NCBI RefSeq assembly: GCF_003217255.1
Contig: NZ_QJTE01000003.1
Location: 62,001 to 126,000 of the forward strand
Origin: Pseudoroseicyclus aestuarii
GTDB lineage: Bacteria; Pseudomonadota; Alphaproteobacteria; Rhodobacterales; Rhodobacteraceae
Direction of reading: 5' to 3'
DNA: 64,000 nt
Shown here piece after piece: positions 27,594-37,439 of the stretch; positions within the stretch are counted from its first letter, which is position 1, and the number at the start of each line of letters is the position of its first letter. A program made the translations under genes and the position numbers. The notes below the pieces were generated by a model. The model was not told the origin of the DNA and ran no database searches. It was given only the letters and a program-made list of their open reading frames with translations.

Positions 27594-28541
27594 ATGGACT
27601 GGATACTGGTATTCTGCGGCCTCGTTCTGCTGCTGCTGGCGGGGGATGCGCTGGTGAAGGGCGCGGTGAACCTGGCGCTGCGGCTGGGCATCCCGGCGCT
27701 GATCGTCTCGCTGACCGTTGTGGCCTTCGGCACCTCGGCGCCGGAACTTCTGGTCTCGGTCGATGCGATCCTGAACGATACGCCCGGCATCGCGATGGGC
27801 AATGTCGTCGGATCGAACACCGCCAATATCCTGCTGGTGCTGGGCCTGCCGGCGCTGATCGCGACGCTGCCGCCCAGTGCCGATGACACGCGGGCCAGCT
27901 ACCTGCAGATGATCGCGGCCACCGCCCTCTTCACCGTGCTGGCCTTCTTCGGCGTCTTCACCTGGTGGTCGGGGCTGATCCTGCTGGCCGCGCTGGCGGC
28001 GATGCTGACCCATGCCGCGCTGGGCGCGCGCCGGGCGCGCCGCGCCGCCGCCGCAGCGCCCGCCGAGGAGGATCTGGAGGGCGCCGATCCGGCCATGCCG
28101 GGCTGGCGCATCGCGCTCTACCTCGTGCTCGGCATCATCGGCCTGCCGCTGGGCGCGGACCTGCTGGTCAGCGGCGCCAGCGGCATCGCCCGCGCCTTCG
28201 GCATCGGCGAGACGGCGATTGGCCTGACGCTGGTCGCGATCGGCACCTCCCTGCCCGAACTGGCGACGACCGGCATCGCCGCGATCAAGCGGCAGGCGGA
28301 TGTCGCCATGGGCAATGTCATCGGCTCGAACATGTTCAACCTGCTGGCGATCATCGGCATCGCCAGCCTCGTCGGGCCGATTCCGGTTGAGGCGGCGGTG
28401 CTGCACTTCGATATCTGGGTGATGATCGGCGCCTCGCTCTTGCTGGCACCCTTCGTCTTTCTGCGGCGCCAGATCGGCCATGTCTCGGGCGCGGCGCTGA
28501 CCGCGCTCTACGTCCTTTACGGTGTCATCGTGCTGGCATGA
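27594..28541 (+). CDS. calcium/sodium antiporter (CaCA family, YrbG type)
   Basis: A 315-residue inner-membrane antiporter. The two homologous alpha repeats are plain: VVAFGTSAPELLVSVDAI with GNVVGSNTANILLVLGLPAL in the first half, and LVAIGTSLPELATTGIAAI with GNVIGSNMFNLLAIIGIASL in the second. About ten membrane segments are visible, with a short Arg/Ala/Glu-rich cytoplasmic loop in the middle (GARRARRAAAAAPAEEDLEG). It is the last gene of the S49-microprotein-antiporter run. Confidence 0.94.
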   Translation: MDWILVFCGLVLLLLAGDALVKGAVNLALRLGIPALIVSLTVVAFGTSAPELLVSVDAILNDTPGIAMGNVVGSNTANILLVLGLPALIATLPPSADDTRASYLQMIAATALFTVLAFFGVFTWWSGLILLAALAAMLTHAALGARRARRAAAAAPAEEDLEGADPAMPGWRIALYLVLGIIGLPLGADLLVSGASGIARAFGIGETAIGLTLVAIGTSLPELATTGIAAIKRQADVAMGNVIGSNMFNLLAIIGIASLVGPIPVEAAVLHFDIWVMIGASLLLAPFVFLRRQIGHVSGAALTALYVLYGVIVLA

Positions 28542-28705
28542 TGCGCGCGCGCCGCGGTGCACGTCCTGTCGGGGATAGCGCCCCTCTGCGCACCGGCGGC
28601 GGCCTGTATTGGACGGCGGCGGCACCCGACACGACCGTCAAGGTACCCCCGATCCGGCCGTAACAGCTTAGGGGCGAAGAAAGTTACGCACTGGGGCTGG
28701 CAACG

Positions 28706-28744
28706 GTAAACGAAATGTAAACGATACAAGGTACTTGCCGTACC
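28706..28744. repeat. phased direct repeat plus inverted repeat
   Basis: GTAAACGA occurs at 28706-28713 and 28717-28724, 11 bases apart (one helical turn). It is followed at 28730-28744 by the inverted repeat GGTAC-TTGCC-GTACC. This looks like a protein-binding cluster in otherwise AT-rich sequence. Confidence 0.5.
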
Positions 28745-28861
28745 AAAGAAAAATTACTCATGTTTAACAGCACCTTGCGGAGGCGCCTAAAATACGAGCA
28801 AATAGCTTTGGGCCAGTGAAGACAGGGGTGCCGGGGGGTTCCCGGAAGTTTTCCCACGGAG

Positions 28862-28870
28862 TTATCCACA
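28862..28870 (+). promoter_or_regulatory. consensus DnaA box
   Basis: TTATCCACA is an exact match to the DnaA-box consensus, 69 bases upstream of the uvrC start codon. Only degenerate neighbours (for example TTTCCCACG 13 bases upstream) are seen, so this may be a DnaA-controlled promoter rather than an origin. Confidence 0.5.
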
Positions 28871-28938
28871 GAAACCGTGGACAGACTTCCCCTTGATCCC
28901 GCCCCCCCGAGGGTGCAGCCGACAGGCGGAATCACGAG

Positions 28939-30816
28939 ATGACAGCCATGCAGGACACGACCGAGAAACAGCCCACCGGATATGCGCTGATCCAGTCCTA
29001 TCTGCGGACGCTGGACGGATCGCCCGGCGTTTACCGGATGCTCGATGCCGAAAGCCGCGTCCTCTACGTGGGCAAGGCGCGCAATCTCAAGGCGCGGGTC
29101 TCGAACTACAGCCGGCCCAGCCCGCAACATTCGGCGCGCATCGCCAGGATGATCCGCGAGACGGCCTCGATGATGTTCCTGACGACGCGGACAGAGACCG
29201 AGGCCCTGCTGCTCGAGCAGAACCTGATCAAGCAGCTCAAGCCGCGCTACAACGTGCTGCTGCGCGACGACAAATCCTTCCCCAATATCCTGGTGACGAA
29301 GGACCACGCCTTTCCGCAAATCAAGAAGCACCGCGGCGCCAAGAAGGAAACGGGCGACTACTACGGCCCCTTCGCCGGCGCCGGGGCGGTGAACCGGACG
29401 CTGAACCAGCTGCAGAAGGCCTTCCTGCTGCGCAACTGCACCGATTCGATGTTCGAAAGCCGGACACGGCCGTGCCTGCTGTACCAGATCAAGCGCTGCT
29501 CGGGCCCCTGCACGGGCATGATCTCGGAAGCGGATTACGCCTCCAGCGTCTCGGATGCCGAACGCTTCCTCAAGGGCCGTTCGACCGAGGTGCAGGGCGC
29601 GCTGGCCAAGCAGATGGAGGAGGCCGCCGAGGCGATGGAGTTCGAGCGCGCCGCCGCCCTGCGCGACCGCATCCGCGCCCTGACCAACGTGCAGTCGGCC
29701 CAAGGGATCAACCCGCAGGGCGTGGCCGAGGCCGACATCATCGCGCTGCACATGGAAGGCGGGCAGGCCTGCGTGCAGGTCTTCTTCATCCGGGCGCACC
29801 AGAACTGGGGCAACCACGACTACTACCCCCGCATTGCCGGCGACGAGGACCCGTCCGAGGTGATGGAGGCCTTCATCGGCCAGTTCTACTCAAGCCGCGA
29901 GCCTGCGCCGCTGCTGCTGCTGAGCCACGGCCTCGATAACCCCGAGCTGATGGAACAGGCGCTGAGCGACACGCTGGGCCGCAAGGTCGCCGTTTCCGTC
30001 CCGCAGCGCGGCGAGAAGGCAGAGCTGGTCGGCGGCGCGTTGCGCAATGCCAAGGAGAGCCTCGCCCGCAAGATGAGCGAGAGCGCGACCCAGGCCAAGC
30101 TGCTGCGCGGCCTCGCCGAGGCGCTGGATCTCGAGGAGCCGCCGCGCCGGGTCGAGGTCTACGACAACAGCCACATCATGGGCACCAATGCCGTCGGCGC
30201 GATGATCGTCGCCGGGCCCGAAGGCTTCGAAAAAAGCCAGTACCGCAAGTTCAACATCAAGGGCGAAGGCTATACCGCCGGCGACGACTTCGCGATGATG
30301 AAGGAGGTGCTGAACCGCCGCTTCGCCCGCCTGCTCAAGGAGGATCCGGACCGCGAGAGTCCCGCCTGGCCGGACCTGCTGATCATCGACGGCGGGGCAG
30401 GGCAGGTCAGCGCGGTGGCCGAGATCATGCGCGATCTGGGGGTCGAGGATATCGCCATGGTCGGCGTCGCCAAGGGCGAGGACCGCGATGCCGGCAAGGA
30501 AGAGTTCTACCGCACCGGCAAGCGGCCCTTCGCGCTGCCGCACAACGATCCCGTGCTCTACTTCGTGCAGCGGATGCGGGACGAGGCGCACCGCTTCGTC
30601 ATCGGCACCCACCGCGCGAAGCGGGCCAAGTCGATGTCCGCCAATCCGCTGGACGAGATCCCGGGCGTCGGCGCCACCCGCAAGCGCGCCCTGCTGCAGC
30701 ATTTCGGCAGCGCCAAGGCCGTCAGCCGCGCCGGCCTGTCGGACCTGAAGGCTGCGCCCGGTATTTCAGAAACCCTGGCCGAGGCGATCTACGGGCATTT
30801 CAACGAGCGCGGCTGA
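28939..30816 (+). CDS. uvrC: excinuclease ABC subunit C
   Basis: Makes the two incisions in nucleotide-excision repair. The 625-residue protein has the N-terminal GIY-YIG nuclease ([26 protein letters not shown]), the cysteine cluster in [17 protein letters not shown], the UVR motif ([14 protein letters not shown], about 235-250), the RNase H-like 5' nuclease ([20 protein letters not shown] and LIIDGGAGQ) and the tandem helix-hairpin-helix ([20 protein letters not shown] onwards). Length is normal. It is monocistronic, with a strong terminator downstream. Confidence 0.97.
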   Translation: MTAMQDTTEKQPTGYALIQSYLRTLDGSPGVYRMLDAESRVLYVGKARNLKARVSNYSRPSPQHSARIARMIRETASMMFLTTRTETEALLLEQNLIKQLKPRYNVLLRDDKSFPNILVTKDHAFPQIKKHRGAKKETGDYYGPFAGAGAVNRTLNQLQKAFLLRNCTDSMFESRTRPCLLYQIKRCSGPCTGMISEADYASSVSDAERFLKGRSTEVQGALAKQMEEAAEAMEFERAAALRDRIRALTNVQSAQGINPQGVAEADIIALHMEGGQACVQVFFIRAHQNWGNHDYYPRIAGDEDPSEVMEAFIGQFYSSREPAPLLLLSHGLDNPELMEQALSDTLGRKVAVSVPQRGEKAELVGGALRNAKESLARKMSESATQAKLLRGLAEALDLEEPPRRVEVYDNSHIMGTNAVGAMIVAGPEGFEKSQYRKFNIKGEGYTAGDDFAMMKEVLNRRFARLLKEDPDRESPAWPDLLIIDGGAGQVSAVAEIMRDLGVEDIAMVGVAKGEDRDAGKEEFYRTGKRPFALPHNDPVLYFVQRMRDEAHRFVIGTHRAKRAKSMSANPLDEIPGVGATRKRALLQHFGSAKAVSRAGLSDLKAAPGISETLAEAIYGHFNERG

Positions 30817-30843
30817 GACGCCGGGCCGAGCCGCCAAATCGAA

Positions 30844-30880
30844 GAGGCGCGCCGCTGCCGCGGCGCGCCTCTGTTCTTTT
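30844..30880. terminator. strong intrinsic terminator after uvrC (shared with nrdF)
   Basis: Twelve perfect pairs (GAGGCGCGCCGC at 30844-30855 with 30860-30871), a TGCC loop, and TGTTCTTTT following on the plus strand. It lies between the convergent uvrC and nrdF stops; on the minus strand the tail is TTCGATTTGG, so it may serve both. Confidence 0.9.
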
Positions 30881-30909
30881 CCGCAAGGCGTCCCCCGCTG
30901 GGGGCCGCG

Positions 30910-31993
<1,084 letters not shown>

Positions 31994-32001
31994 CCTCCCG
32001 G

Positions 32002-34137
32002 TCACAGCGTGCAGGACACGCAGCCCTGCACCTCGGTCCCCTCGAGGGCCATCTGGCGCAGGCGGATGTAGTAGATCGTCTTGATGCCCTTCTTCCAGGC
32101 GTAGATCTGCGCGCGGTTGATGTCGCGCGTGGTCGCCGTGTCGCGGAAGAACAGCGTCAGCGACAGGCCCTGGTCCACGTGCTCGGTCGCGGCGGCATAG
32201 GTGTCGATGATCTTCTCGGCGCCGATCTCGTAGGCGTCCTTGTAGTACTCGAGGTTCTCGTTCGTCATGAAGGGCGCGGGGTAGTAGACGCGGCCGATCT
32301 TGCCCTCTTTCCGGATCTCGATCTTCGAGGCGATCGGGTGGATCGAGGAGGTGGCGTTGTTGATGTAGCTGATCGAGCCGGTCGGCGGCACCGCCTGCAG
32401 GTTGCGGTTATACAGGCCGTCCGCGATCACCCGCTCGCGCAGCGCGGCCCAGTCCTGCCGCGTCGGCAGCGTGATCCCGGCCTTGTCGAAGAGCGCGCGC
32501 ACACCGTCCTGGGTCGGCAGCCAGTCCTGCTCGACGTATTTGTCGAAGAAGGAGCCGTCGGCGTATTTCGATTTCTCGAAGCCGGCGAAGCTGTGCCCGC
32601 GCTCGCGCGCGATCTTGTTCGAGGCGTCGAGCGCGTGGAACAGCACCGCGGCGAAGTAGACGGAGGTGAACTCCACCCCCTCGGGGCTGCCGTAATGCAC
32701 CCGCTCTCGCGCGAGGTAGCCGTGCAGGTTCATCTGGCCCAGGCCGATGGCATGGCTTTCGTCGTTGCCGCGCCGGACGGAAGGCACAGAGTCGATCGCC
32801 GACATGTCCGAGACCGCCGTCAGCGCCCGCACCGCCGTCCCGACCGAGGCCGACAGATCGCCGCCGTCCATCGCCTTGGCGATGTTCATCGAGCCGAGGT
32901 TGCAGGAGATGTCGGTGCCGAGGTGCTTGTAGCCGAGGTCCTCGCTGAACTCGGAGGCCTCGTTCACCTGCAGGATCTCGGAGCAGAGGTTGGACATGGT
33001 GATCCGCCCCGCCACCGGGTTGGCGCGGTTCACCGTGTCCTCGAACATGATGTAGGGGTAGCCGCTTTCGAACTGGATCTCGGCGATGATCTCGAAGAAG
33101 CGGCGGGCCTTGATCTTCTTCTTCCGGATCTTCGGGTTGTCGACCATCTCGCTGTATTTCTCGGTGACCGAGATCTCGGAGAAGGGCTTGCCGTAGACCT
33201 TCTGCACGTCGTGCGGCGAGAAGAGGTACATGTCCTCGTTCTTCTTCGCGAGCTCGAAGGTGATGTCGGGGATCACCACGCCGAGGCTCAGCGTCTTGAT
33301 GCGGATCTTCTCGTCCGCGTTCTCGCGCTTGGTGTCGAGGAAGCGCAGGATGTCGGGGTGGTGCGCGTTCAGGTAGACCGCGCCCGCGCCCTGACGGGCG
33401 CCGAGCTGGTTGGCGTAGGAGAAGCTGTCTTCGAGCAGCTTCATCACCGGGATCACGCCCGAGGACTGGTTCTCGATGCCCTTGATGGGCGCGCCATGCT
33501 CACGGATGTTGGTCAGCATCAGGGCCACGCCGCCGCCGCGCTTCGACAGCTGCAGCGCCGAGTTGATCGAGCGGCCGATGCTTTCCATGTTGTCTTCGAT
33601 GCGCAGCAGGAAGCAGGAGATCAGCTCTCCGCGCTGCATCTTGCCGGCATTGAGGAAGGTCGGCGTCGCGGGCTGGAACCGGCCCGAGATGATCTCGTCC
33701 ATCAGCCGCATGGCCAGATCCTCGTCGCCCTGCGCGAGGGCGAGAGAGACCATGCAGACGCGGTCCTCGTAGCGCTCGAGATAGCGCTTCCCGTCGTTCG
33801 TCTTCAGCGTGTAGCTGGTGTAGTACTTGAAGGCGCCGAGGAAGGTCGGAAAGCGGAACTTCTTGTCGAAGGCCGCGTCCCAGATCGCATTGATGAAGGC
33901 CGGCGAATAGGCCTCGAGCACCTTGGCGTCGTAGTAGCCTTCTTCGACGAGGTAGCCGAGCTTTTCCTTGAGCGAGTGAAAGAACACGGTGTTCTGGTTC
34001 ACGTGCTGCAGGAAGTAGGCGCGCGCCGCGCGGCGGTCCGCCTCGAAGTTGATCTGCCCCTCGGCGTCGTAGAGGTTCAGCATCGCGTTCAGCGCGTGGT
34101 AATCCAGCGTCTCGCGTGCCGGTTTGACCTCGGTCAT
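32002..34137 (-). CDS. nrdE: class Ib ribonucleotide reductase, alpha subunit
   Basis: Reduces ribonucleoside diphosphates to deoxyribonucleotides. The 711 residues fit NrdE (about 700-715), with no N-terminal ATP cone. Catalytic landmarks are [40 protein letters not shown] and [15 protein letters not shown], and the redox-active tail ends GCVSCTL, which is reloaded by NrdH. Start at 34137 is fixed by the ATGA overlap with the nrdI stop; the frame is open further upstream over nrdI. Unlike class Ia NrdA it should lack dATP activity inhibition (family knowledge). Confidence 0.96.
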   Translation of the reverse strand: MTEVKPARETLDYHALNAMLNLYDAEGQINFEADRRAARAYFLQHVNQNTVFFHSLKEKLGYLVEEGYYDAKVLEAYSPAFINAIWDAAFDKKFRFPTFLGAFKYYTSYTLKTNDGKRYLERYEDRVCMVSLALAQGDEDLAMRLMDEIISGRFQPATPTFLNAGKMQRGELISCFLLRIEDNMESIGRSINSALQLSKRGGGVALMLTNIREHGAPIKGIENQSSGVIPVMKLLEDSFSYANQLGARQGAGAVYLNAHHPDILRFLDTKRENADEKIRIKTLSLGVVIPDITFELAKKNEDMYLFSPHDVQKVYGKPFSEISVTEKYSEMVDNPKIRKKKIKARRFFEIIAEIQFESGYPYIMFEDTVNRANPVAGRITMSNLCSEILQVNEASEFSEDLGYKHLGTDISCNLGSMNIAKAMDGGDLSASVGTAVRALTAVSDMSAIDSVPSVRRGNDESHAIGLGQMNLHGYLARERVHYGSPEGVEFTSVYFAAVLFHALDASNKIARERGHSFAGFEKSKYADGSFFDKYVEQDWLPTQDGVRALFDKAGITLPTRQDWAALRERVIADGLYNRNLQAVPPTGSISYINNATSSIHPIASKIEIRKEGKIGRVYYPAPFMTNENLEYYKDAYEIGAEKIIDTYAAATEHVDQGLSLTLFFRDTATTRDINRAQIYAWKKGIKTIYYIRLRQMALEGTEVQGCVSCTL

Positions 34138-34544
34138 GCCACCGCGTTCGAGTGTGTCCGTGCCTGCCATAGCCGTTCCAATCCCTGCTGCACGCGGGTC
34201 ACGTCGCCTGCCGTCCCGGCCAGTTCGAACCGGTAGAGGCAGGGAACCCCGCATTTTTGCGCAATCACGTCGCCCGCGCGGGCGAACATCTCTCCGAAAT
34301 TCCTGTTCCCGCCGGCGATGACGCCGATGAGGTTCGCGCGGGTGCCCGGATCGTTCAGGAACCGGATCACCGGCTTGGGCACCGCGCCCCGACCTTCCCC
34401 GTCCGCGTAGGTCGGGGTGATCAGGACGAAGGGCGCGGTCATCGCGGGCGCATCGCCCGCCGTGATCCGCACCGCAGGCTCGCCCAGCCGCTCCACGAAG
34501 CGGGCCGTATTGCCGCTGGCGGTGGAGTAGAAGGCGAGCCGCAT
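34134..34544 (-). CDS. nrdI: class Ib ribonucleotide reductase flavodoxin-like activator
   Basis: A 136-residue flavodoxin-like FMN protein that delivers the oxidant needed to assemble the Mn2-tyrosyl cofactor in NrdF. The family segments are [40 protein letters not shown] and [19 protein letters not shown]. It sits in the invariant nrdH-nrdI-nrdE-nrdF order, four bases after nrdH and overlapping nrdE by four bases. Confidence 0.95.
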   Translation of the reverse strand: MRLAFYSTASGNTARFVERLGEPAVRITAGDAPAMTAPFVLITPTYADGEGRGAVPKPVIRFLNDPGTRANLIGVIAGGNRNFGEMFARAGDVIAQKCGVPCLYRFELAGTAGDVTRVQQGLERLWQARTHSNAVA

Positions 34545-34548
34545 GGGA

Positions 34549-34770
34549 TCAGGCCAGCGTGCCGATCATGTCCGGGCGAAAACCGGCCCAGTGCGATTCG
34601 CCGGCCACCACGACCGGCGCCTGCCGGTAGCCCAGCTCGGTCACATGGGCGAGGGCGGCCTCGTCCTCGGTCACGTCGACGACCTTGTAGTCCAGGCCCT
34701 TGGCATCCAGCGCGCGGGTGGTCGCGGTGCACTGCACGCAGGCCGGCTTGGAATAGACGGTGATGGTCAT
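34549..34770 (-). CDS. nrdH: glutaredoxin-like NrdH redoxin
   Basis: A 73-residue redoxin with thioredoxin-like electron uptake that reduces NrdE. It begins [14 protein letters not shown], the CxxC being Cys-Val-Gln-Cys, and has the NrdH-specific C-terminal segment [11 protein letters not shown] plus GYRQAPVV. The frame is open far upstream, but MTITVYS at 34770 is the family start. It is first in the nrdHIEF operon, 142-189 bases downstream of tandem NrdR boxes. Confidence 0.95.
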   Translation of the reverse strand: MTITVYSKPACVQCTATTRALDAKGLDYKVVDVTEDEAALAHVTELGYRQAPVVVAGESHWAGFRPDMIGTLA

Positions 34771-35190
34771 GGCTCTGTCCCCTTGCCTTGTTGGTCCGGT
34801 CGGTGGGCGAAGGCTCTCGCAGTCAACGATCTGCTGCACGAGTCGGTCCGGGACCCCCACGTTCCGGCCCACTGTGTGCCCCAACCGGGCGGGGCTCGGC
34901 CAGAGAGAAAAACACCACGTGTAGCAAATTCTTGGCTTGCGGAACGCTAGATATGGTGTTCCGCCGCCCCTCCGACAAGGGCGGGTCAGGGCGAAGGCGC
35001 TGCAAAGAAAGGGTTCTTCCGCCGCATCGCCGCGCCGGGGGCCGGGGGCACGCCAGCAGCTGCATCGGATCGGCAACAGGGGGGCCTTGTGGCTCTATGC
35101 CCGCAGGATAGGCAACCCGTGGCGCGAGGGCATGATCGTTGACCAGATGCCGCATGGCGCGGCTGCGGCGCCCCCCCCCCGCGGCGGGGC
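34771..35190. other. 420-base regulatory gap between fnrL and the nrd operon
   Basis: No gene is convincing here. The part near nrdH carries two NrdR boxes. The part near fnrL holds a run of ten cytosines at 35171-35180, ten bases beyond the fnrL stop. Several open frames exist on both strands but have no ribosome-binding site or recognisable product. Confidence 0.5.
34912..34959 (-). promoter_or_regulatory. tandem NrdR boxes of the nrdHIEF operon
   Basis: The proximal-to-consensus box ACGCTAGATATGGTGT at 34944-34959 matches the NrdR consensus ACACTATATATAGTGT at 13 of 16 bases. A weaker partner, ACACCACGTGTAGCAA at 34912-34927, matches about 9. The two are offset by 32 bases, three helical turns, as known for NrdR pairs. 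NrdR is an ATP-cone repressor of nrd genes; its gene is not in the window. Confidence 0.8.
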
Positions 35191-35931
35191 TCAGGCGATC
35201 ATTCCGCCGTCGTCATCCTCGCCCGCTTCGAGGGCGAGGCGCTCGAAATCGGGGATCTGCACCAGCCGCGTGCTCGGCGTCTCGATCGCGCCGGCCTTGC
35301 GCAGGGCGGTGAACTGCCGGCTCGTCGTCTCGATCGTCAGGCCGAGGTGATCGGCGATGGCCTCGCGCGACAACGGCAGGGCCAGCGCGATGGCCCGCGT
35401 CGGCTCTGCCTGGTGCGAGAGCCGCGCCTGCCGCCGTGCCAAGCTGACGAGGAAGGCGGCGACGCGTTCGCGCGCCGTCATCCGGCCCAGCACCACGGCC
35501 CAGTCGCGGGCGGCGTCCAGCTCGTCCAGCGTCATCGTCAGAAGCCGCGTCGCCAGATGCGGCGTCTCGCGCAGCAGCCGCTCGAAGGTGGCGCATTCGA
35601 AGCGGCACAGGGTCACCTCGCTGACCGCCTCCACGTCATAGGCCGAGGTGCTGCGGCCCGGCCGGCCGATGTAATCCGAGGGCAGCAACAGCCCGACCGT
35701 CTGCCGGCGCCCGTCCTCGAGCGTGCGGGACATCGTCGCGCAGCCCGAGACGATGGAGGAGAAATAGGTCAGCGGCTCGCCCGCTTCGGCCAGCCGCCCG
35801 CCCGCGGGGACGGTGCGGTAGGTCTTGGCCCGGTCGAGCACAGCGATCTCGTCCGGCGCGCAGTCGGCGCAGACGGCATTGGCGCGGATCGGGCAGCTGT
35901 CGCAGCTCTGGATCGGATCGTGACGTGTCAT
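35191..35931 (-). CDS. fnrL: FNR-type anaerobic transcription regulator
   Basis: A 246-residue Crp/Fnr-family activator/repressor carrying an oxygen-sensitive iron-sulfur cluster. The N-terminus has cysteines at 10, 13, 21 and 24 (CDSCPIRANAVCADC), with further cysteines at 109 and 113, enough for a 4Fe-4S ligand set. A cNMP-type beta roll follows, then the DNA-reading helix IETTSRQFTALRKAG, where Glu, Ser and Arg match the FNR recognition code for TTGAT-N4-ATCAA. It is divergent from hemN across a perfect FNR box, the classic FnrL arrangement. Confidence 0.93.
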   Translation of the reverse strand: MTRHDPIQSCDSCPIRANAVCADCAPDEIAVLDRAKTYRTVPAGGRLAEAGEPLTYFSSIVSGCATMSRTLEDGRRQTVGLLLPSDYIGRPGRSTSAYDVEAVSEVTLCRFECATFERLLRETPHLATRLLTMTLDELDAARDWAVVLGRMTARERVAAFLVSLARRQARLSHQAEPTRAIALALPLSREAIADHLGLTIETTSRQFTALRKAGAIETPSTRLVQIPDFERLALEAGEDDDGGMIA

Positions 35932-35952
35932 GCCGCCGCTCTATGCCCGCGC

Positions 35953-35966
35953 TTGATCTCGATCAA
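35953..35966. promoter_or_regulatory. perfect FNR box between fnrL and hemN
   Basis: TTGATCTCGATCAA is an exact TTGAT-N4-ATCAA FNR/FnrL site. It lies 22 bases from the fnrL start and 36 bases from the hemN start, so FnrL may both autoregulate and control hemN under low oxygen. Confidence 0.9.
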
Positions 35967-36001
35967 TGCGACGGCGTGCCGCGAAGCTATGCGTTCCCCT
36001 C

Positions 36002-37342
36002 ATGACACATGATGCCCTTCGCGCCGCGCTCCTGACGGACCGGGTGCCCCGCTACACCAGCTATCCCCCGGCCAACCGTTTCTCGGACGCGGTGGGCCCG
36101 GAGCGCTACGCCCAGTGGCTCGGCGCCGTCCACGCGGGCGCCGGCATCTCGCTTTACGTGCATGTGCCCTTCTGCCGGCGCCTGTGCTGGTTCTGCGCCT
36201 GCCGGACGCAGGGCACGCAGACCGACGCCCCGGTTGACCGCTACCTTGATCACCTCAAGGCGGAGATCGCGCAGGTTCGCGCCGCCCTGCCGCGGCACCT
36301 GCGCATCGAGACACTGCACCTTGGCGGCGGCACGCCGACGCTGCTGTCCCCGGACCGGATCGACAGAATGTCCGCCATGCTGCGCGGCGCCTTCGCGCTG
36401 GACGAGGGGACGGAGGTCTTGGCCGAGGTCGATCCCACCGATTGCGACGAGGCGCGCATCGCGGCGCTGGGCCGTCTGGGGCTGCGCCGGGCCTCGATCG
36501 GGGTGCAGGATTTCGAGGGCAGGGTGCAGGCGGCGATCGGCCGGCAGCAGGGGCTGGAGCAGACGGCCCGCACGGTCGCGGCGCTGCGCGCCATCGGCGT
36601 GCGCAGCATCAACTTCGACCTGCTCTACGGCCTGCCCTACCAGACTCCGGCCTCGCTGGAGCGGACGCTGCGCGCGGTGATCGACCTCGCGCCCGAGAGG
36701 ATCGCGCTTTACGGCTATGCCCATGTGCCCTGGATGGCGCGGCGGCAGAAGCTGATCCGCCAGAGCGCGCTGCCCGATCCCGAGGCGCGGCTGGCCTTGG
36801 CCGCGGGCGCGGCGCGCATCCTGACCGACGCGGGCTACGGGCCCGTCGGCATCGACCACTTCGCCCGGCCCGAGGATTCCATGGCCCGCGCGGCGCGGGA
36901 GGGCCGGCTGCGCCGCAACTTCCAGGGCTATACCACCGACGAGGCGCCGGTGCTGATCGGCCTCGGCCCCTCCTCGATCAGCCGCGTCCCGCAGGGCTAC
37001 GCGCAGAACGCCACCGCGACCTCCGCCTGGCTTGAGGCGGTCGGGGCCGGGCGCCTGGCGACGGCGCGGGGCCACGCGATGACCGACCGGCAAAGGGCCA
37101 TCGGCAGCGTGATCGAGCAGCTGATGTGCGACGGCGCCGTCGATCTTGGGCAGTCGGACCATGCCGAGGTCGCCGGAGAGGTGGCCGAGCGCGCCCTGGC
37201 CGCCATGGCGGAGCTGCCGGGGCTGGCCGATCTTCGCGGCAGCCGGCTCACGCTGGGGGACCTGCGCCACGCGCGGCTCTTGTGCTCGCGCATCGATCCG
37301 GGGTTCGAGGCGGTGTCCGAGCGCTTCAGCCAGGCCAGTTGA
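36002..37342 (+). CDS. hemN: oxygen-independent coproporphyrinogen III oxidase
   Basis: Radical-SAM enzyme that makes protoporphyrinogen IX without oxygen. The 446-residue protein has YTSYPPANRF at the start, the 4Fe-4S motif CRRLCWFC (CxxxCxxC) in HVPFCRRLCWFCACRTQ, LHLGGGTPTLL, EVDPTDCDE, NFDLLYGLPYQT and GLGPSSISR. This is the true HemN form, not HemW, by the extra Cys-Arg after the cluster motif and by length. Start at 36002 is ATG with MTHDAL; an in-frame ATG at 35966 would put the start on the FNR box. Confidence 0.95.
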   Translation: MTHDALRAALLTDRVPRYTSYPPANRFSDAVGPERYAQWLGAVHAGAGISLYVHVPFCRRLCWFCACRTQGTQTDAPVDRYLDHLKAEIAQVRAALPRHLRIETLHLGGGTPTLLSPDRIDRMSAMLRGAFALDEGTEVLAEVDPTDCDEARIAALGRLGLRRASIGVQDFEGRVQAAIGRQQGLEQTARTVAALRAIGVRSINFDLLYGLPYQTPASLERTLRAVIDLAPERIALYGYAHVPWMARRQKLIRQSALPDPEARLALAAGAARILTDAGYGPVGIDHFARPEDSMARAAREGRLRRNFQGYTTDEAPVLIGLGPSSISRVPQGYAQNATATSAWLEAVGAGRLATARGHAMTDRQRAIGSVIEQLMCDGAVDLGQSDHAEVAGEVAERALAAMAELPGLADLRGSRLTLGDLRHARLLCSRIDPGFEAVSERFSQAS

Positions 37343-37439
37343 CCCGGGCGGAGACTATTCCTGACAAAAACGCTATTGTGTCCGCGCGCAATCCTGTCCT
37401 ATCAGGCCCCCAATCGACTACCTACCAGCGGGGCGGGAC

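Larger units (their letters stand above)
28542..28938. other. AT-richer intergenic island upstream of uvrC
   Basis: About 400 bases without a convincing gene, markedly less GC-rich between 28680 and 28870 than the flanks. It contains a helically phased direct repeat (28706-28724), a 15-base inverted repeat (28730-28744) and a consensus DnaA box (28862-28870). It may be the regulatory region of uvrC, a small RNA locus, or part of a replication-control site; the sequence alone does not decide. Confidence 0.5.

Noticed and set aside
28684-28761. A 25-codon minus-strand frame in the AT-rich island
   Set aside because: Has a possible ribosome-binding site but no recognisable product or conservation evidence.
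28680-28870. Chromosomal origin based on the DnaA box
   Set aside because: Only one consensus box, no dnaA, parAB or skew information; kept as an observation only.
37343-37439. Cobalamin riboswitch before the BtuF-like gene
   Set aside because: The 97-base gap is too short and has no B12-box.
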